Positions 24,129-33,895 of a DNA stretch of 64,000 nucleotides are shown one piece after another; the first letter of the stretch is position 1, and every line of letters starts with the position of its first letter. The stretch spans positions 12,049,001 through 12,113,000 of the forward strand of contig OY783220.1 in assembly GCA_963678705.1 (NCBI GenBank), written 5' to 3'. Both the position numbers and the translations under genes were made by a program. The notes below the pieces were generated by a model. The model was not told the origin of the DNA. It worked only from the letters and a program-made list of their open reading frames with translations, and did not search any database. This stretch comes from Panorpa germanica. Lineage: Eukaryota > Arthropoda > Insecta > Mecoptera > Panorpidae.

Positions 24129-24222
24129 CTCGACCAAAAAGAAACCTCCCCGACGGGGAATCGAACCCCGGTCTCCCGCGTGACAGGCGGGGATACTGAC
24201 CACTATACTATCGAGGACTTAT
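24129..24222. repeat. Left arm of a 94-bp inverted repeat containing a tRNA-Asp
   Basis: The interval 24129-24222 is the reverse complement of 24430-24523 by my reading. It covers the whole tRNA plus 17 bases of 3' flank (CTCGACCAAAAAGAAAC) and 5 bases of 5' flank. The loop is 207 bases. Confidence 0.85.
24146..24217 (-). tRNA. tRNA-Asp (anticodon GTC), copy 2
   Basis: Identical in all 72 positions to copy 1, with the same acceptor stem, GTC anticodon and B-box. The downstream stop is TTTCTTTTTGG. The gene is divergent from copy 3, with 217 bases between the two 5' ends. Confidence 0.97.
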
Positions 24223-24429
24223 AATAACATCCCAAATTTTTCTTTGCAGAATTTTGAGATTAAGGTATCTAGTACCTCGATAAAAGTATTACACGACATA
24301 CGGAATACTCCTTTTCAAATATAAGGTAGGCGGCTTTCAGACAACACAAACTAAAAATATATATATATCAAAGTTTATTTAATAAGTCTCATGTCAAAAT
24401 TTTGCCAAAAGAAATTTTTTAATTTTAAT

Positions 24430-24523
24430 ATAAGTCCTCGATAGTATAGTGGTCAGTATCCCCGCCTGTCACGCGGGAGACCGGGGTTCGATTCCCCGTC
24501 GGGGAGGTTTCTTTTTGGTCGAG
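24430..24523. repeat. Right arm of the 94-bp tRNA inverted repeat
   Basis: Pairs with 24129-24222. An inverted duplication of a whole tRNA unit this close together can form a cruciform and is prone to rearrangement. Confidence 0.85.
24435..24506 (+). tRNA. tRNA-Asp (anticodon GTC), copy 3
   Basis: The only plus-strand copy, identical over 72 nt to the others. The 5' flank TTAATATAAG matches copy 1 and the 3' flank is TTTCTTTTTGGTCGAG. The upstream region keeps a diverged CAAAATTTTGCC block at the place where copies 1, 2 and 4 have AAAATTCTGCAA. Confidence 0.97.
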
Positions 24524-26794
24524 GTGGGGATAGGTTTATGCAGGTCATGCATGAGTGACCAGTATCCAATAAGTTCTTCTTAACATCCATTAATAATCCT
24601 AGACCGTTACACGAATAACTATAATCCGGAATAAATTAAAGTAACCTTTCAATACAAATTAATGCATTTCAAAGTATATTTGTATTGTAACAATCCTTCC
24701 CATCGAATCAGACAATAGATATGGACCGTACACACATACAGATGACAATACAAACAAGGAAATAGTGACCAGTGTCCAGATTATCTGTCCAGTGTCCATC
24801 ACAATGAAATGAAGGGGTTAACGGTCATCTCAGATAGTTTAGATCTAGACAGCTCACGTGCCAGTCTGACCAATTAGCACCAACAACCGAGAAAACAAGG
24901 ATTGTCTGGATCCCAATGCTGGAACTGAAGTGTCGTTAGCAACTGACCACAGGACTAGACATTTGTTGGGAGCTTACCCGCTTATTGATGAACAATAGAT
25001 ATTAGAACATGTCTAAAGGACTTAAAAGGATACAATGTGTCCATCATCCGGGTGATTTGTCAACAATGATTCATGTCGTTCACATAAACCTTTAAGGATA
25101 CTTGAAAATGATAAAATCTAAGGTCTTTATGCGAAAAAACCTTTTGACCAGCATAAAACCTTATACATTTTATGCAAATATTTACCTGTGCTTGAGAATT
25201 GGTCAAACAATTCTCTCGCTTTTTACTATGTCTTACTATTTATTATTATATTCAAATTTTTGTCAACAATTTACAAGTTTATCTTATTGTTTATATAACA
25301 GAAGTAGCTTGTAAACGTCTTGTACCGGCGCCAACTGCGTTCGTGACAGCTGAAGTGCTTTACCAATAGCTAATGTTCTGTTATATAGTTCAAATTATGA
25401 GAGTTCGGCGGCGACTCATACTGGAGTATAAATTGCCGATATAACTAAAAAGCACTGACTCATTTATTTTTCTATAATGTATACAGAAACAAATAAGATA
25501 AAATTCATTATTGGATTATAGATTTATACCGCTTTTATAATCTCTTTCAAGTATAAGCTATATATAACTTTCTTGCACTAACACTTTTCCTTCCTCCTAG
25601 AAACGGACTCCATGTTATGTCTTAAGCCTATCACACACTGAAAATGCATTTAAGCGATGACGAATTCGGCTAGTGTTGTGTCACAAAACATACATACCTT
25701 GTACCGATACGCCAAGTCGAACCTGTGTACTGTAGGGTGTGTTGGAGTTGTTTTGCAATAACATCATTTATATTGAGAGCAAACTTTTACTTTAATTTTT
25801 ATCGATACATCACTGTTATGAAAGAGACTATTGCATTCTATTTCATACCCCTTCCAGTGTATTCCTTTGGTTAAAATTCGGTGTTATTCGCTTACAGTAT
25901 TCGCCCATTCGGACGGCTTTATCGCTTGCTGTGTGCGACAGATCTTACACAGTTTCGTCTTAGTGGAGCTCGCAGTTATCCTTAATAATTACAAGTCAAA
26001 GGCTGACACTTTAACGAAAACATTTCTAGCCAATATTTTAATAATAAATTGCCAAACAAAGGTTTGTTACAAGAAACTTCTCTCAAATTTATTATCCCCA
26101 AGAGCAAACTATTTAATAAGAGTTCTTTTGTAAAAAATATTAACGTTTCTTTAATTTTAGTAAATAAAATATCAGATATCAATAGTCCCATCTTTGCACG
26201 TCCTTTTGGCCAGCATTTTGTTCAACAACAACAAGAAGAAGAAGAAGAGAACCTGCTGTTTTGCAACAATGTATCCATTACGCACTACAAGTACGAGAAA
26301 GAGTTCAACAATAGCAAAACATCGTCGCATCACAGTCGGGGGGCGTACAATATTCAACTTTCAACGTTCACAAAGTAAATCTATTCATCCTCTTCGGTTT
26401 TATTTAAATTAAGGATGTTTTTGGGGTGCGGGGTGCCACAATAACCCACCCTATTCAAGGGTGTGAGTGATACAACTAGTAGTTAACTTAAAATCTCTTT
26501 GAGTGTGATTGATGATGGTGCTGAATGTGATTTATAATGTAAATTTATGCGTTACGCAGATATCACCATTTAAAATGGCGAGTGAGTTCTTCGAATGGAA
26601 ATACTCGTACATCTCTGCAGAAAAAAACATATTGTGATCTCCATAACGGTAATTCATTATATTATTTATGATTCCTTTTCGCAGTTTGTCCCTAATGATT
26701 ACAAAAAAACTTAAACCTGTTATTATTAATGCTTTGTTTTGTTGCATTTTTTGTATGGATGTGTCACGATTGGAGATTTATTTAAAATTCCTTC
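24524..26794. other. Spacer between tRNA-Asp copy 3 and the BEL element
   Basis: Overlapping plus-strand frames at 25831-26412 (up to 109 codons) include a GAAGAAGAAGAAG microsatellite at about 26234. They have no consistent protein-like content, and the frames on both strands look equally random. I see no gene. Confidence 0.45.
26790..26794 (+). repeat. Target-site duplication, left
   Basis: CCTTC directly precedes the 5' LTR and recurs at 29920-29924 directly after the 3' LTR. Five bases is a usual length for BEL/Pao insertions. Confidence 0.85.
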
Positions 26795-27103
26795 TGTTCA
26801 GTACAAAATTAGTACAGAACATAAGAAGATGTCTCTGTTGGCATTCCAACATTATAATGTATTGTTGTCTCTAATAGAAGTAATGCGCATGACTACAATA
26901 CGACGACTGCTGTACGCTACAGCGATATGGCATTCGTGTCAGTTGTGTTTTGGGCTTCTACACTGTCAAGATCATAATTCCCAACCATCTTGTTATTATA
27001 AGAATGTTGGTTCAAAGTTATTAAAAAGTGTAAAATTATTTTATCATTAAACAATTGAATAATTATTCAATCTACAAATACTCGCATGGTTTTATTTCGT
27101 ACA
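26795..27103 (+). repeat. 5' LTR of the BEL/Pao element
   Basis: Starts TG and ends CA, 309 bp. It contains a perfect 16-bp palindrome, TTGAATAATTATTCAA (27055-27070), near its 3' end. Small open frames inside it also appear in the other LTR and have no protein-like content. Confidence 0.92.
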
Positions 27104-27111
27104 TGCGAAGC

Positions 27112-27123
27112 TGGTCCTTCGAG
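27112..27123 (+). promoter_or_regulatory. Primer-binding site, tRNA-Tyr type
   Basis: TGGTCCTTCGAG lies eight bases after the 5' LTR. It complements the usual 3' end of tRNA-Tyr (acceptor strand CTCGAAGGA plus CCA). A near copy, GATCCTTCGAG, follows at about 27134-27144. Confidence 0.6.
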
Positions 27124-27155
27124 TCTTACAAAGCCGATCCTTCGAGTTTATTAAC

Positions 27156-27560
27156 CGCGTGTGTTTTTCATTGTATTTTTGGCGTTTTATTACATTTGCC
27201 CCTTGGCGATTGCCATTGATTGGGTAAATGGGACGCTCTATTTTGGCGGATTCACGGAGGATTTGGATATTTTACAATTACATTTCCAGAAGCCTTACAA
27301 GCGAAGCTGGATATTTTACAATTACATTTCAAGAAGGTTTTAAATCCTACAAAAAAAAAAACTGGCCTTACAAGCCATTGGTACCCGCGTGTGATTTCGT
27401 GGTGTTTTGAGGTTACATCTGTATAGTAACCAGCACAAGTGCAAGCTATTTTGTTACATTTACCCTATGGCGGCCTGGCAAGTCATCAATTGCCATTGAT
27501 TGGGTAATGCAACGTTTGATTTAAGCGGATTCGCATATAATTTGGATTACTACACGTTTA
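27156..27560 (+). repeat. Imperfect duplication in the element leader
   Basis: The untranslated leader holds a diverged tandem duplication. CGCGTGTG, TTACATTT, GCCATTGATTGGGTAA, GCGGATTC and ATTTGGAT occur in the same order from 27157 and again from 27390. Nested inside is a closer repeat of TGGATATTTTACAATTACAT at about 27263 and 27309. Confidence 0.6.
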
Positions 27561-27769
27561 TATTTTAAGAAAAATTATTCATTACGGAAGAGGATACATG
27601 GATGCTGGAGGAGAGTAAAATACTTCTTTACTCATGAAGGTACAAAGTTATTATTACTATCTGCAAGTACCAATCTATTAAAAACTTCTCATGTTGCTGG
27701 ATTAACCTGGATTAGTTTGTCATCCACGTTTCATCTATCATATAAGTACGAATCTATCACCTAAGCAAG

Positions 27770-29455
27770 ATGGAGGGATTGAAAAGGCTTAGATCGGCGC
27801 GGACGGCTGCAAAAAGTGCAATATCACGGATGGACAATTACGTCAGCGACCCAAGGGCTCTCGACTCCGCTACAGTGGATGTGCTGCAGGTGAAAAAAGA
27901 AAAGATGATGACTACATTCCAATCGTACGAGCTCACGCAGTACAGCATTTTAGAAATTGATGATCAAGATGAGGAAGACATTGAAGAAGTTGAAGAGAAG
28001 TATTTTAACATTATTGCAAAATTAAATGCTAGCATCAATAAGTTAAAAGAAGTTAATAGGCCTGAATTAGTTCCATTGAAGCTCCCAGCGGTGGAAATTC
28101 CAACCTTCGATGGCAAGGATATAACCAGGTTTAAGCCCTTTTATGAGCTCTTCCAAGCAGTGGTTCACAATAATGCATCATTGTCCGATGTTCAAAGACT
28201 TTTTTATTTGAGAAAGTATCTCGTTGATGAGGCTCTCTCAATAATTATAAATCTGCCGCTTGTGAACAGTTCATACAAAGAGGCTATTGATTTATTGTTA
28301 GCGCGGTATGAAAATAAGGCAAGATTAATCTTTTATCACATTAATATAATACTTGATATTCCCAACATGCAGAAAGGTACTGCAGTCGATATAAGGGCTT
28401 TTTTATGTCAAGTAAAACAGCAATTACAAGCGTTAAAAAATCTTGATGAGCCTGTAGACAAGTGGGATATGATTTTAATCTCGGCCTTAAGTAGAAAATT
28501 AGATATCGTTACTAACCGCACTTTCCACATGGAAAGAAATTTAGAAGAACTGCCTACTATGGCAGAATTTATTTCATTTTTAGAAAGACGTGCAATTGCA
28601 ATTGAGTATAGTTTAGATTATAAAAATATGTCACATGACAATAATAATAATAAAGGAAATGTGGTTCCAAGAAAATTGTATAATAAAAATAAGTATTCAC
28701 ATAATAATATTGTATGTAATCTTGCTATTTGTGAATATACAAACCTTGAGAATGTTATGAAACAATCTTGGACAACTGAGAAAGTCCCAGAGGAATCAGA
28801 TAAGTTTTCTGAGGATTACTTAAAGGCTGAACATAAATTTCAAAATTCAGTAGCACTTAAAAATAATTTAACTGTTGATTTGCCATTACTCAGCCTAGTA
28901 AATAAAATAGAATTGGAGGATTCTTTCTCAGTTGCCCCGCAAAGATTTAATGTGTTGGAAAAAAGATTTAGACACAATCCTTCATTATTGGAGGTTTATA
29001 AAACATTATTAAACAGATCAACCAGTATTATGACATTAGGTTTAAAACACAATATTATTTTTATAAATATTAAAATAAAAACAAATTTAATTTGCTACAA
29101 GTCCAGTGTAGCTCCATCAAGTAAGGTACTTACAATACCCCAGCTTGAGATTATTAGCGCAGTGTTGCTGGTGCGAATCAAACAAGCAACAAATAAAATT
29201 TTTGATTCAAATACAATACTTCCATCAGATATTAATTGCAATGTTTACAACATTGATGTAAAACAAACATCTGTACTGTTGGAATTGTTAAAAGATAATT
29301 GTTTCAATAACATTGTAACTATTGAGTTGATGATTGTTGTGTACATTATGCAATTGATAATGTATGCTACATTGATAATTATGGTTTCTGTTATATTTAG
29401 GATAGTAATTAATTTGTTTTATATTATTTTCACAAAATTATGTAGACTACCATAG
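27770..29455 (+). CDS. gag: BEL/Pao gag with in-frame pol remnants
   Basis: The 561-codon frame starts at ATG in good context (CAAGATGG). Residues about 1-100 are helical and acidic. Residues about 100-280 are the BEL/Pao gag domain (DUF1759 type; landmarks VEIPTFDGKD, FYELFQAVVHNNASLS, YLVDEALSII). The Cys-rich zinc knuckles that normally follow are missing. Residues about 325-410 match the stretch before the BEL reverse transcriptase (MKQSWTTEKVPEESDKFSED, then PQRFNVLEKRFRHNPSLLEV). Residues about 440-475 match the segment before RNase H (SSVAPSSKVLTIPQLEI). Protease, catalytic YVDD and integrase are absent. The C-terminal 70 residues are hydrophobic and unmatched. Several internal deletions that all preserved frame must be assumed. 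Whether it is expressed is unknown. Confidence 0.85.
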   Translation: MEGLKRLRSARTAAKSAISRMDNYVSDPRALDSATVDVLQVKKEKMMTTFQSYELTQYSILEIDDQDEEDIEEVEEKYFNIIAKLNASINKLKEVNRPELVPLKLPAVEIPTFDGKDITRFKPFYELFQAVVHNNASLSDVQRLFYLRKYLVDEALSIIINLPLVNSSYKEAIDLLLARYENKARLIFYHINIILDIPNMQKGTAVDIRAFLCQVKQQLQALKNLDEPVDKWDMILISALSRKLDIVTNRTFHMERNLEELPTMAEFISFLERRAIAIEYSLDYKNMSHDNNNNKGNVVPRKLYNKNKYSHNNIVCNLAICEYTNLENVMKQSWTTEKVPEESDKFSEDYLKAEHKFQNSVALKNNLTVDLPLLSLVNKIELEDSFSVAPQRFNVLEKRFRHNPSLLEVYKTLLNRSTSIMTLGLKHNIIFINIKIKTNLICYKSSVAPSSKVLTIPQLEIISAVLLVRIKQATNKIFDSNTILPSDINCNVYNIDVKQTSVLLELLKDNCFNNIVTIELMIVVYIMQLIMYATLIIMVSVIFRIVINLFYIIFTKLCRLP

Positions 29456-29610
29456 AGTTAAGAAGTTTATGTTATTTTGTGTAATTTTGTTTATAATAGT
29501 TTTAAGAAGTTCACATTATTTTTTGTAAATTGGTTTATAATAATTTTATGTAACATTGTATAATTTGATATTAGTTGTGAGCTTATCTACTTCTGCTGGC
29601 TGGCAATTTA

Positions 29611-29919
29611 TGTTCAGTACAAAATTAGTACAGAACATAAGAAGATGTCTCTGTTGGCATTCCAACATTATAATGTATTGTTGTCTCTAATAGAAGTAAT
29701 GCGCATGACTACAATACGACGACTGCTGTACGCTACAGCGATATGGCATTCGTGTCAGTTGTGTTTTGGGCTTCTACACTGTCAAGATCATAATTCCCAA
29801 CCATCTTGTTATTATAAGAATGTTGGTTCAAAGTTATTAAAAAGTGTAAAATTATTTTATCATTAAACAATTGAATAATTATTCAATCTACAAATACTCG
29901 CATGGTTTTATTTCGTACA
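29611..29919 (+). repeat. 3' LTR of the BEL/Pao element
   Basis: I read no difference from the 5' LTR over 309 bp. The sequence just before it (CTGGCTGGCAATTTA) is not purine-rich, so the usual polypurine tract is missing or degenerate. Confidence 0.92.
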
Positions 29920-29924
29920 CCTTC
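29920..29924 (+). repeat. Target-site duplication, right
   Basis: CCTTC, matching 26790-26794. Confidence 0.85.
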
Positions 29925-30190
29925 TGCAATGATTAAAATGCTGATGATACCAAGTCAAACAAATTATTAATGGAAGAAACTTTGCTTGTAGTGAAAATTA
30001 AAGTAAACTCAATATTAAAGAACTTAATTCTCCAACCAGTTATTCTTGCAAGTTTGTTTTCGATAAGGGTATTTTCTTTTGATCTTTAGTTAAAAGATGA
30101 TGCCATTTCATATTCTATTCTCATATATTTTTATTAGAAAATATGCTATTTATATTTTATTTAAATATATAAAAAAAAATAGAGTAAACC

Positions 30191-30353
30191 TCATTCCCAC
30201 TCACTGTTTTGATATTTAATTTGCTGTTTTTATTTAATATTGTAATCTAGGTTTCAGGTTTTCGTTTAAATATTCCTTTTCACATTTGTGTTTTAATTTA
30301 AGTTTAGTTAATTTAGTTGGTGCGTAGGCATCGTTAGCAATATAAATTTTGAC
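30191..30353 (+). mobile_element. Family A inverted-repeat element, 5' fragment
   Basis: Starts with the complete terminus TCATTCCCACTCACTG and follows the full copy at 5718 for about 163 bp, then similarity stops after AATATAAATTTTGAC. The right terminus is absent. Confidence 0.75.
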
Positions 30354-31546
30354 TTATTCACTCTCATTACTTCCATCGCAAATTATTCGAACTTTGATCA
30401 AATATATCTCGAATTCGAAACGGACTTCAAATTTTCAAGATAATTAGTTAGTACTATAAGACCGATAAAGCTCAAGATGATTATCAAGAGTGTGTTCGAT
30501 TACAATGAAAACTTTTAATTGTAAAAATATTCAAATGAACGCAGAAATAATTAAAATAAACATTTTTCAAATTCATTTTAGATAAACTACGTAATCCGTT
30601 AGCCCATTCATCGGAAAAGTAATTTAACACCCAATCAAAAGTAGTCCGATTCGCATCCCCGTCAACCCTTTCGCAATCCCAGAGGGTGGAGTTTTAGGAG
30701 TTGGGGATGGGATGAATATTGTTTTGTTTTGATTCGCGATGTTGATGACGCGGGCAATGATGAATGATAGGGATTAAGTGCTACTGAAGTGTACAACACA
30801 TCGCTACATTGTACAACCCTTTATCCGTGATCTTCCTTTGACGGCCGTGATACGCGGACGGTGACTGGAAGTGATGTTTTGTCGAGATAGACACTGATAT
30901 TCGTTGCTACTGATACCGTAACGCATAACGGAAATGCTGGTAATTTTTTAACATTGTTGCAAGGTCATTAATCATTATATTTATTCCATTTTTTTTGTTT
31001 TATTTTTTGAATAATTGTTTTCTTTATACTGGTGGATTATTTCATATTTTTCAAATCGTTGCTTGTTTGGTGAACTACGTGAGTTTATCAACGGGTTATT
31101 TGTCAAACAATGAGTACGATATGTGCTTGAAATATTACAAAACTGGGCGACATATTTTAGGGTTACTATTACTAACTAGATATAGAATCGCTAACAAATA
31201 CAATTTTTCCAGTTACAGCTTCTGTTTTTCATAATTTAATGCAAGAAAATGTTTAACCCTTCCGCGGGGCGAAGGTCAAGTCCTGAGTGTAATTAGTATC
31301 TTTCATTCGCATCCCATTTAAGGGCGTTGTGAATAATTTCTCTTCCGAATACACTTAACATAATTTGTTTCTTTAGTTATGCTTATGTAGACAATATGAT
31401 ACATAGTTATAATTAGATAGAATAAGTGGCAGTGCAGACTATATGGCGAAGAAAGAACTGAAGTACAAGGAAGCCACCCAAAATGTATATTAAAAAAAAA
31501 GGGAAACAGAATCACACAGCTAAGAACCCCCCTTTCCCTTTCATTT
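30354..31546. other. Spacer with a GC-richer patch
   Basis: The interval 30640-30900 is less AT-rich than its surroundings (clusters such as GACGGCCGTGATACGCGGAC), but no frame, splice pattern or RNA gene is apparent. Confidence 0.4.
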
Positions 31547-31587
31547 TACGTCGTACTTGAAAAGAAATATTCCAAATAGAATTTGTT
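31547..31587 (+). repeat. 41-bp direct repeat, left of tRNA-Asp copy 4
   Basis: Begins TACGTCGTACTTGAAAAG and matches 31886-31926 at 40 of 41 positions by eye. The two copies bracket 298 bases that include the tRNA gene and its conserved flanks. Confidence 0.85.
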
Positions 31588-31731
31588 GAACGTGAATATT
31601 CGTGCACCGTGCATTATTGCCTTCATCGGGGCTTGATGCTATCAGACGCGCTGGAGATTGGCGAATCGAATAGTAAGATGTCTTTCAAAGGTTCATCTAG
31701 AAGGTCACGGTAAATTTACCAAAAAAGAAAC

Positions 31732-31803
31732 CTCCCCGACGGGGAATCGAACCCCGGTCTCCCGCGTGACAGGCGGGGATACTGACCACTATACTATCGA
31801 GGA
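31732..31803 (-). tRNA. tRNA-Asp (anticodon GTC), copy 4
   Basis: Identical over 72 nt to the other three copies. The gene-strand 5' flank repeats the conserved blocks (GAAATTCTGCAA and TAATATAAG). The 3' flank is TTTCTTTTTTGGTA, a pol III stop. It lies about 7 kb from copy 3, beyond the BEL element, between 41-bp direct repeats. Confidence 0.97.
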
Positions 31804-31885
31804 CTTATATTAGTACCTCAAATTTTTTTTTGCAGAATTTCGAGATAGGAAAATTAACTCTGTTTTTTTTATAAACCTACTGTTC

Positions 31886-31926
31886 TACGTCGTACTTGAA
31901 AAGAAATATTCCAAATATAATTTGTT
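31886..31926 (+). repeat. 41-bp direct repeat, right of tRNA-Asp copy 4
   Basis: Partner of 31547-31587, with one mismatch (CCAAATATAAT here against CCAAATAGAAT on the left). Confidence 0.85.
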
Positions 31927-33499
31927 AATTTTATGGTAAAATCATTCACAAAACTAGTTTTCTCCTGATGTTGTGGACATACTTAACTGTTACTATACTT
32001 ATATTCAATATAACTTATCTTTTCTCAAATTATATTCGTCTTTTCAGGTACAATGCTACGATAATCGATGTGAGGGTTATTGCCCCGCCTTTACGCTTCG
32101 TATTAATCACTCCTTGTATCATTATTGTAATAATTTAATATAGAAATTCTTTAATAATCTGTTACATAGAAAACAGATGTTATATAAGTTTCAACCAAAA
32201 CTATTACAACTAAACAATTAGACTAATTAACAATGACAACAAGAAAAGTTTGTTCCTATAGCGCTTGCGGCACCTCCGCCAGAATTGTAGCTCGGATCGT
32301 CATTTGACTAAGTGCCAGACTCCATAAATCATCTCAGAGCACGTAGATATATATGTAGCTAGAGTCGCAGAGGAGTCAAGAAACCAACGGAAACCAGGAC
32401 GTGAATCGTGATAAATTATCATGTTGAATGCCATCTACAGGCGAAAAGTAACAACGACTATATTCACTGTGAATTGAGTCACAAATGGAAAAAGTTATAT
32501 AACACATTATTTTATACGTGAAGGAAATAATTTATTAATCGAAAATGAAATTGTGGGAATGTGACAACTGATTCGGATATATTTGTAATATAAAGGAAGA
32601 CAAGAAAAATTGTAACCCTGTATTAAAACATTGTGTCAACAAACTCTGCATGTTTCGAAATAACGACAATTGAAAAAATTAAACATCCACAATGATCAGT
32701 TTATATTTTTTCTTAAGAAATACAGAACTATTTTTTGTTCCGTGGTTTTTCTTTATTAATATTAACTCCACAATAAATATAAGTCCAGGCTTGTCAATTT
32801 GGATTCGTTTTTGATATATTATTCAGCGAATTAGTGCGAAATATATAAAGAACATATCATATAAAATGATTTGTATTTTGCCAGTCATGTTTTCATTAGT
32901 GGTTTAACTCAATCTCACTTAAAGTAAAAGTCGCATGCTTAGGCTTGAGCCTTCGCTTAGCTGTACTACACCAAACAACCGCCCCCCACCCCTCAGCGCT
33001 CCAACAACCCCAATAAAATAGAACTGGTGGCGAATGAACTCACACCCACCAAATGTACAATCTATGCAACAACTAACATTTAAATTTATAATGTTAAGTG
33101 AAACTCCTTAACGCAAAATTGTCATCGGCTATTCTCTGTTAAATAAAATAATTAGCTAATAAAAAGCGGAGTGACCGTGACAATTTCATGAGGAGAAAAG
33201 TAAGGCGCATACGAAAGATGTTGGTTCATTCCTGGTGCACGTGAATTCATTTTTAAATGCATAATAAGAGAATTATTGCATAATAAAATGAATATAAAGA
33301 GAATTCACTCTACAAAGTTTGCACTTATAAAGGGATCAAACACGGCGAGATATTTGCTAAAATTACCAAACAAATGAATACCACACTGGTACAATTCATG
33401 ACGCATGATGTCAAAGAAAATGTTACAAAATAAGACCATTTTAGTGTCATTAATAATTAAATCTAAAGTTAGTTGGTATTGCGGCTTGTGCCGTTATGC
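31927..33499. other. Spacer
   Basis: GC-richer patches occur at 32240-32420 and 32930-33060. No gene or repeat family is recognised. Confidence 0.45.
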
Positions 33500-33895
33500 C
33501 GGTTTTACGCGACAGTTTTGAAAACAGTTTTGTTGTCAAAAAACAAAACTTAATCATGTTTCGTTTTATTTTAAATCAGTTCTGTTTTTCGAAACAGACT
33601 GTTCACACTGAACAGACTGGTTTTGTTTTTAGTGTTTTTCTGTGTGTCCCATAAAAATTATAAACATGATAAACAACAACTGATAAGCGCAAATGTTCAC
33701 AAAAAACAAAACTGCGTGTTCAAACCAAGCAGATTAAAAAACAACAACAAACATTTTTCTTTTGATCTTAACGACTCCAGATGGGAATGTGTTTTGTTTA
33801 CTAAAACAGCAATAACAGACAAAAATGTTTTAAGAACTGTCTTTTTGGTGTAAACATTGGTGTTTTTGTTCGTGTTTCATTGAACTGTCTCTTTC
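33500..33895 (+). mobile_element. Family C inverted-repeat element, diverged ends
   Basis: Collinear with 36052-36430 through the whole interior (GTTTTTCTGTGTGTCCCATA, CATGATAAACAACAACTGA, ACGACTCCAGATGGGAATG). Both termini have decayed, with GGTTTTACGCGACAG at the left and ACTGTCTCTTTCCGCCA at the right. It keeps a 25-30-base internal segment that the 36052 copy lacks (AACTGCGTGTTCAAACCAAG region), which is also present in the 13697 copy. Confidence 0.7.

Larger units (their letters stand above)
26795..29919 (+). mobile_element. BEL/Pao LTR retrotransposon, internally deleted but with intact ends
   Basis: This 3125-bp element has 309-bp LTRs (TGTTC...TACA) that I read as identical, a CCTTC target duplication, a tRNA-Tyr-type primer-binding site and one 561-codon frame. 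Gag is present. Protease, the reverse-transcriptase catalytic core, RNase H and integrase are absent; autonomous BEL elements are normally twice this size or more. It must therefore have been copied in trans. Identical LTRs indicate a young insertion. No purine tract is seen just before the 3' LTR. Confidence 0.9.

Noticed and set aside
26049..26378. 109-codon plus-strand frame with a poly-Glu run
   Set aside because: The Glu run is a GAAGAA microsatellite; the remainder has no coding bias and competes with open frames in the other phases.
29645..29866. 73-codon frame, also present within 26739-27050
   Set aside because: It sits inside the LTRs and appears twice only because the LTRs are identical; there is no protein-like pattern.
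21166..31803. The four tRNA-Asp copies as a tRNA-derived SINE family
   Set aside because: All 72 positions are identical with intact cloverleaf pairing and pol III stops. There is no shared SINE body or A-rich tail after them, so they read as real genes.
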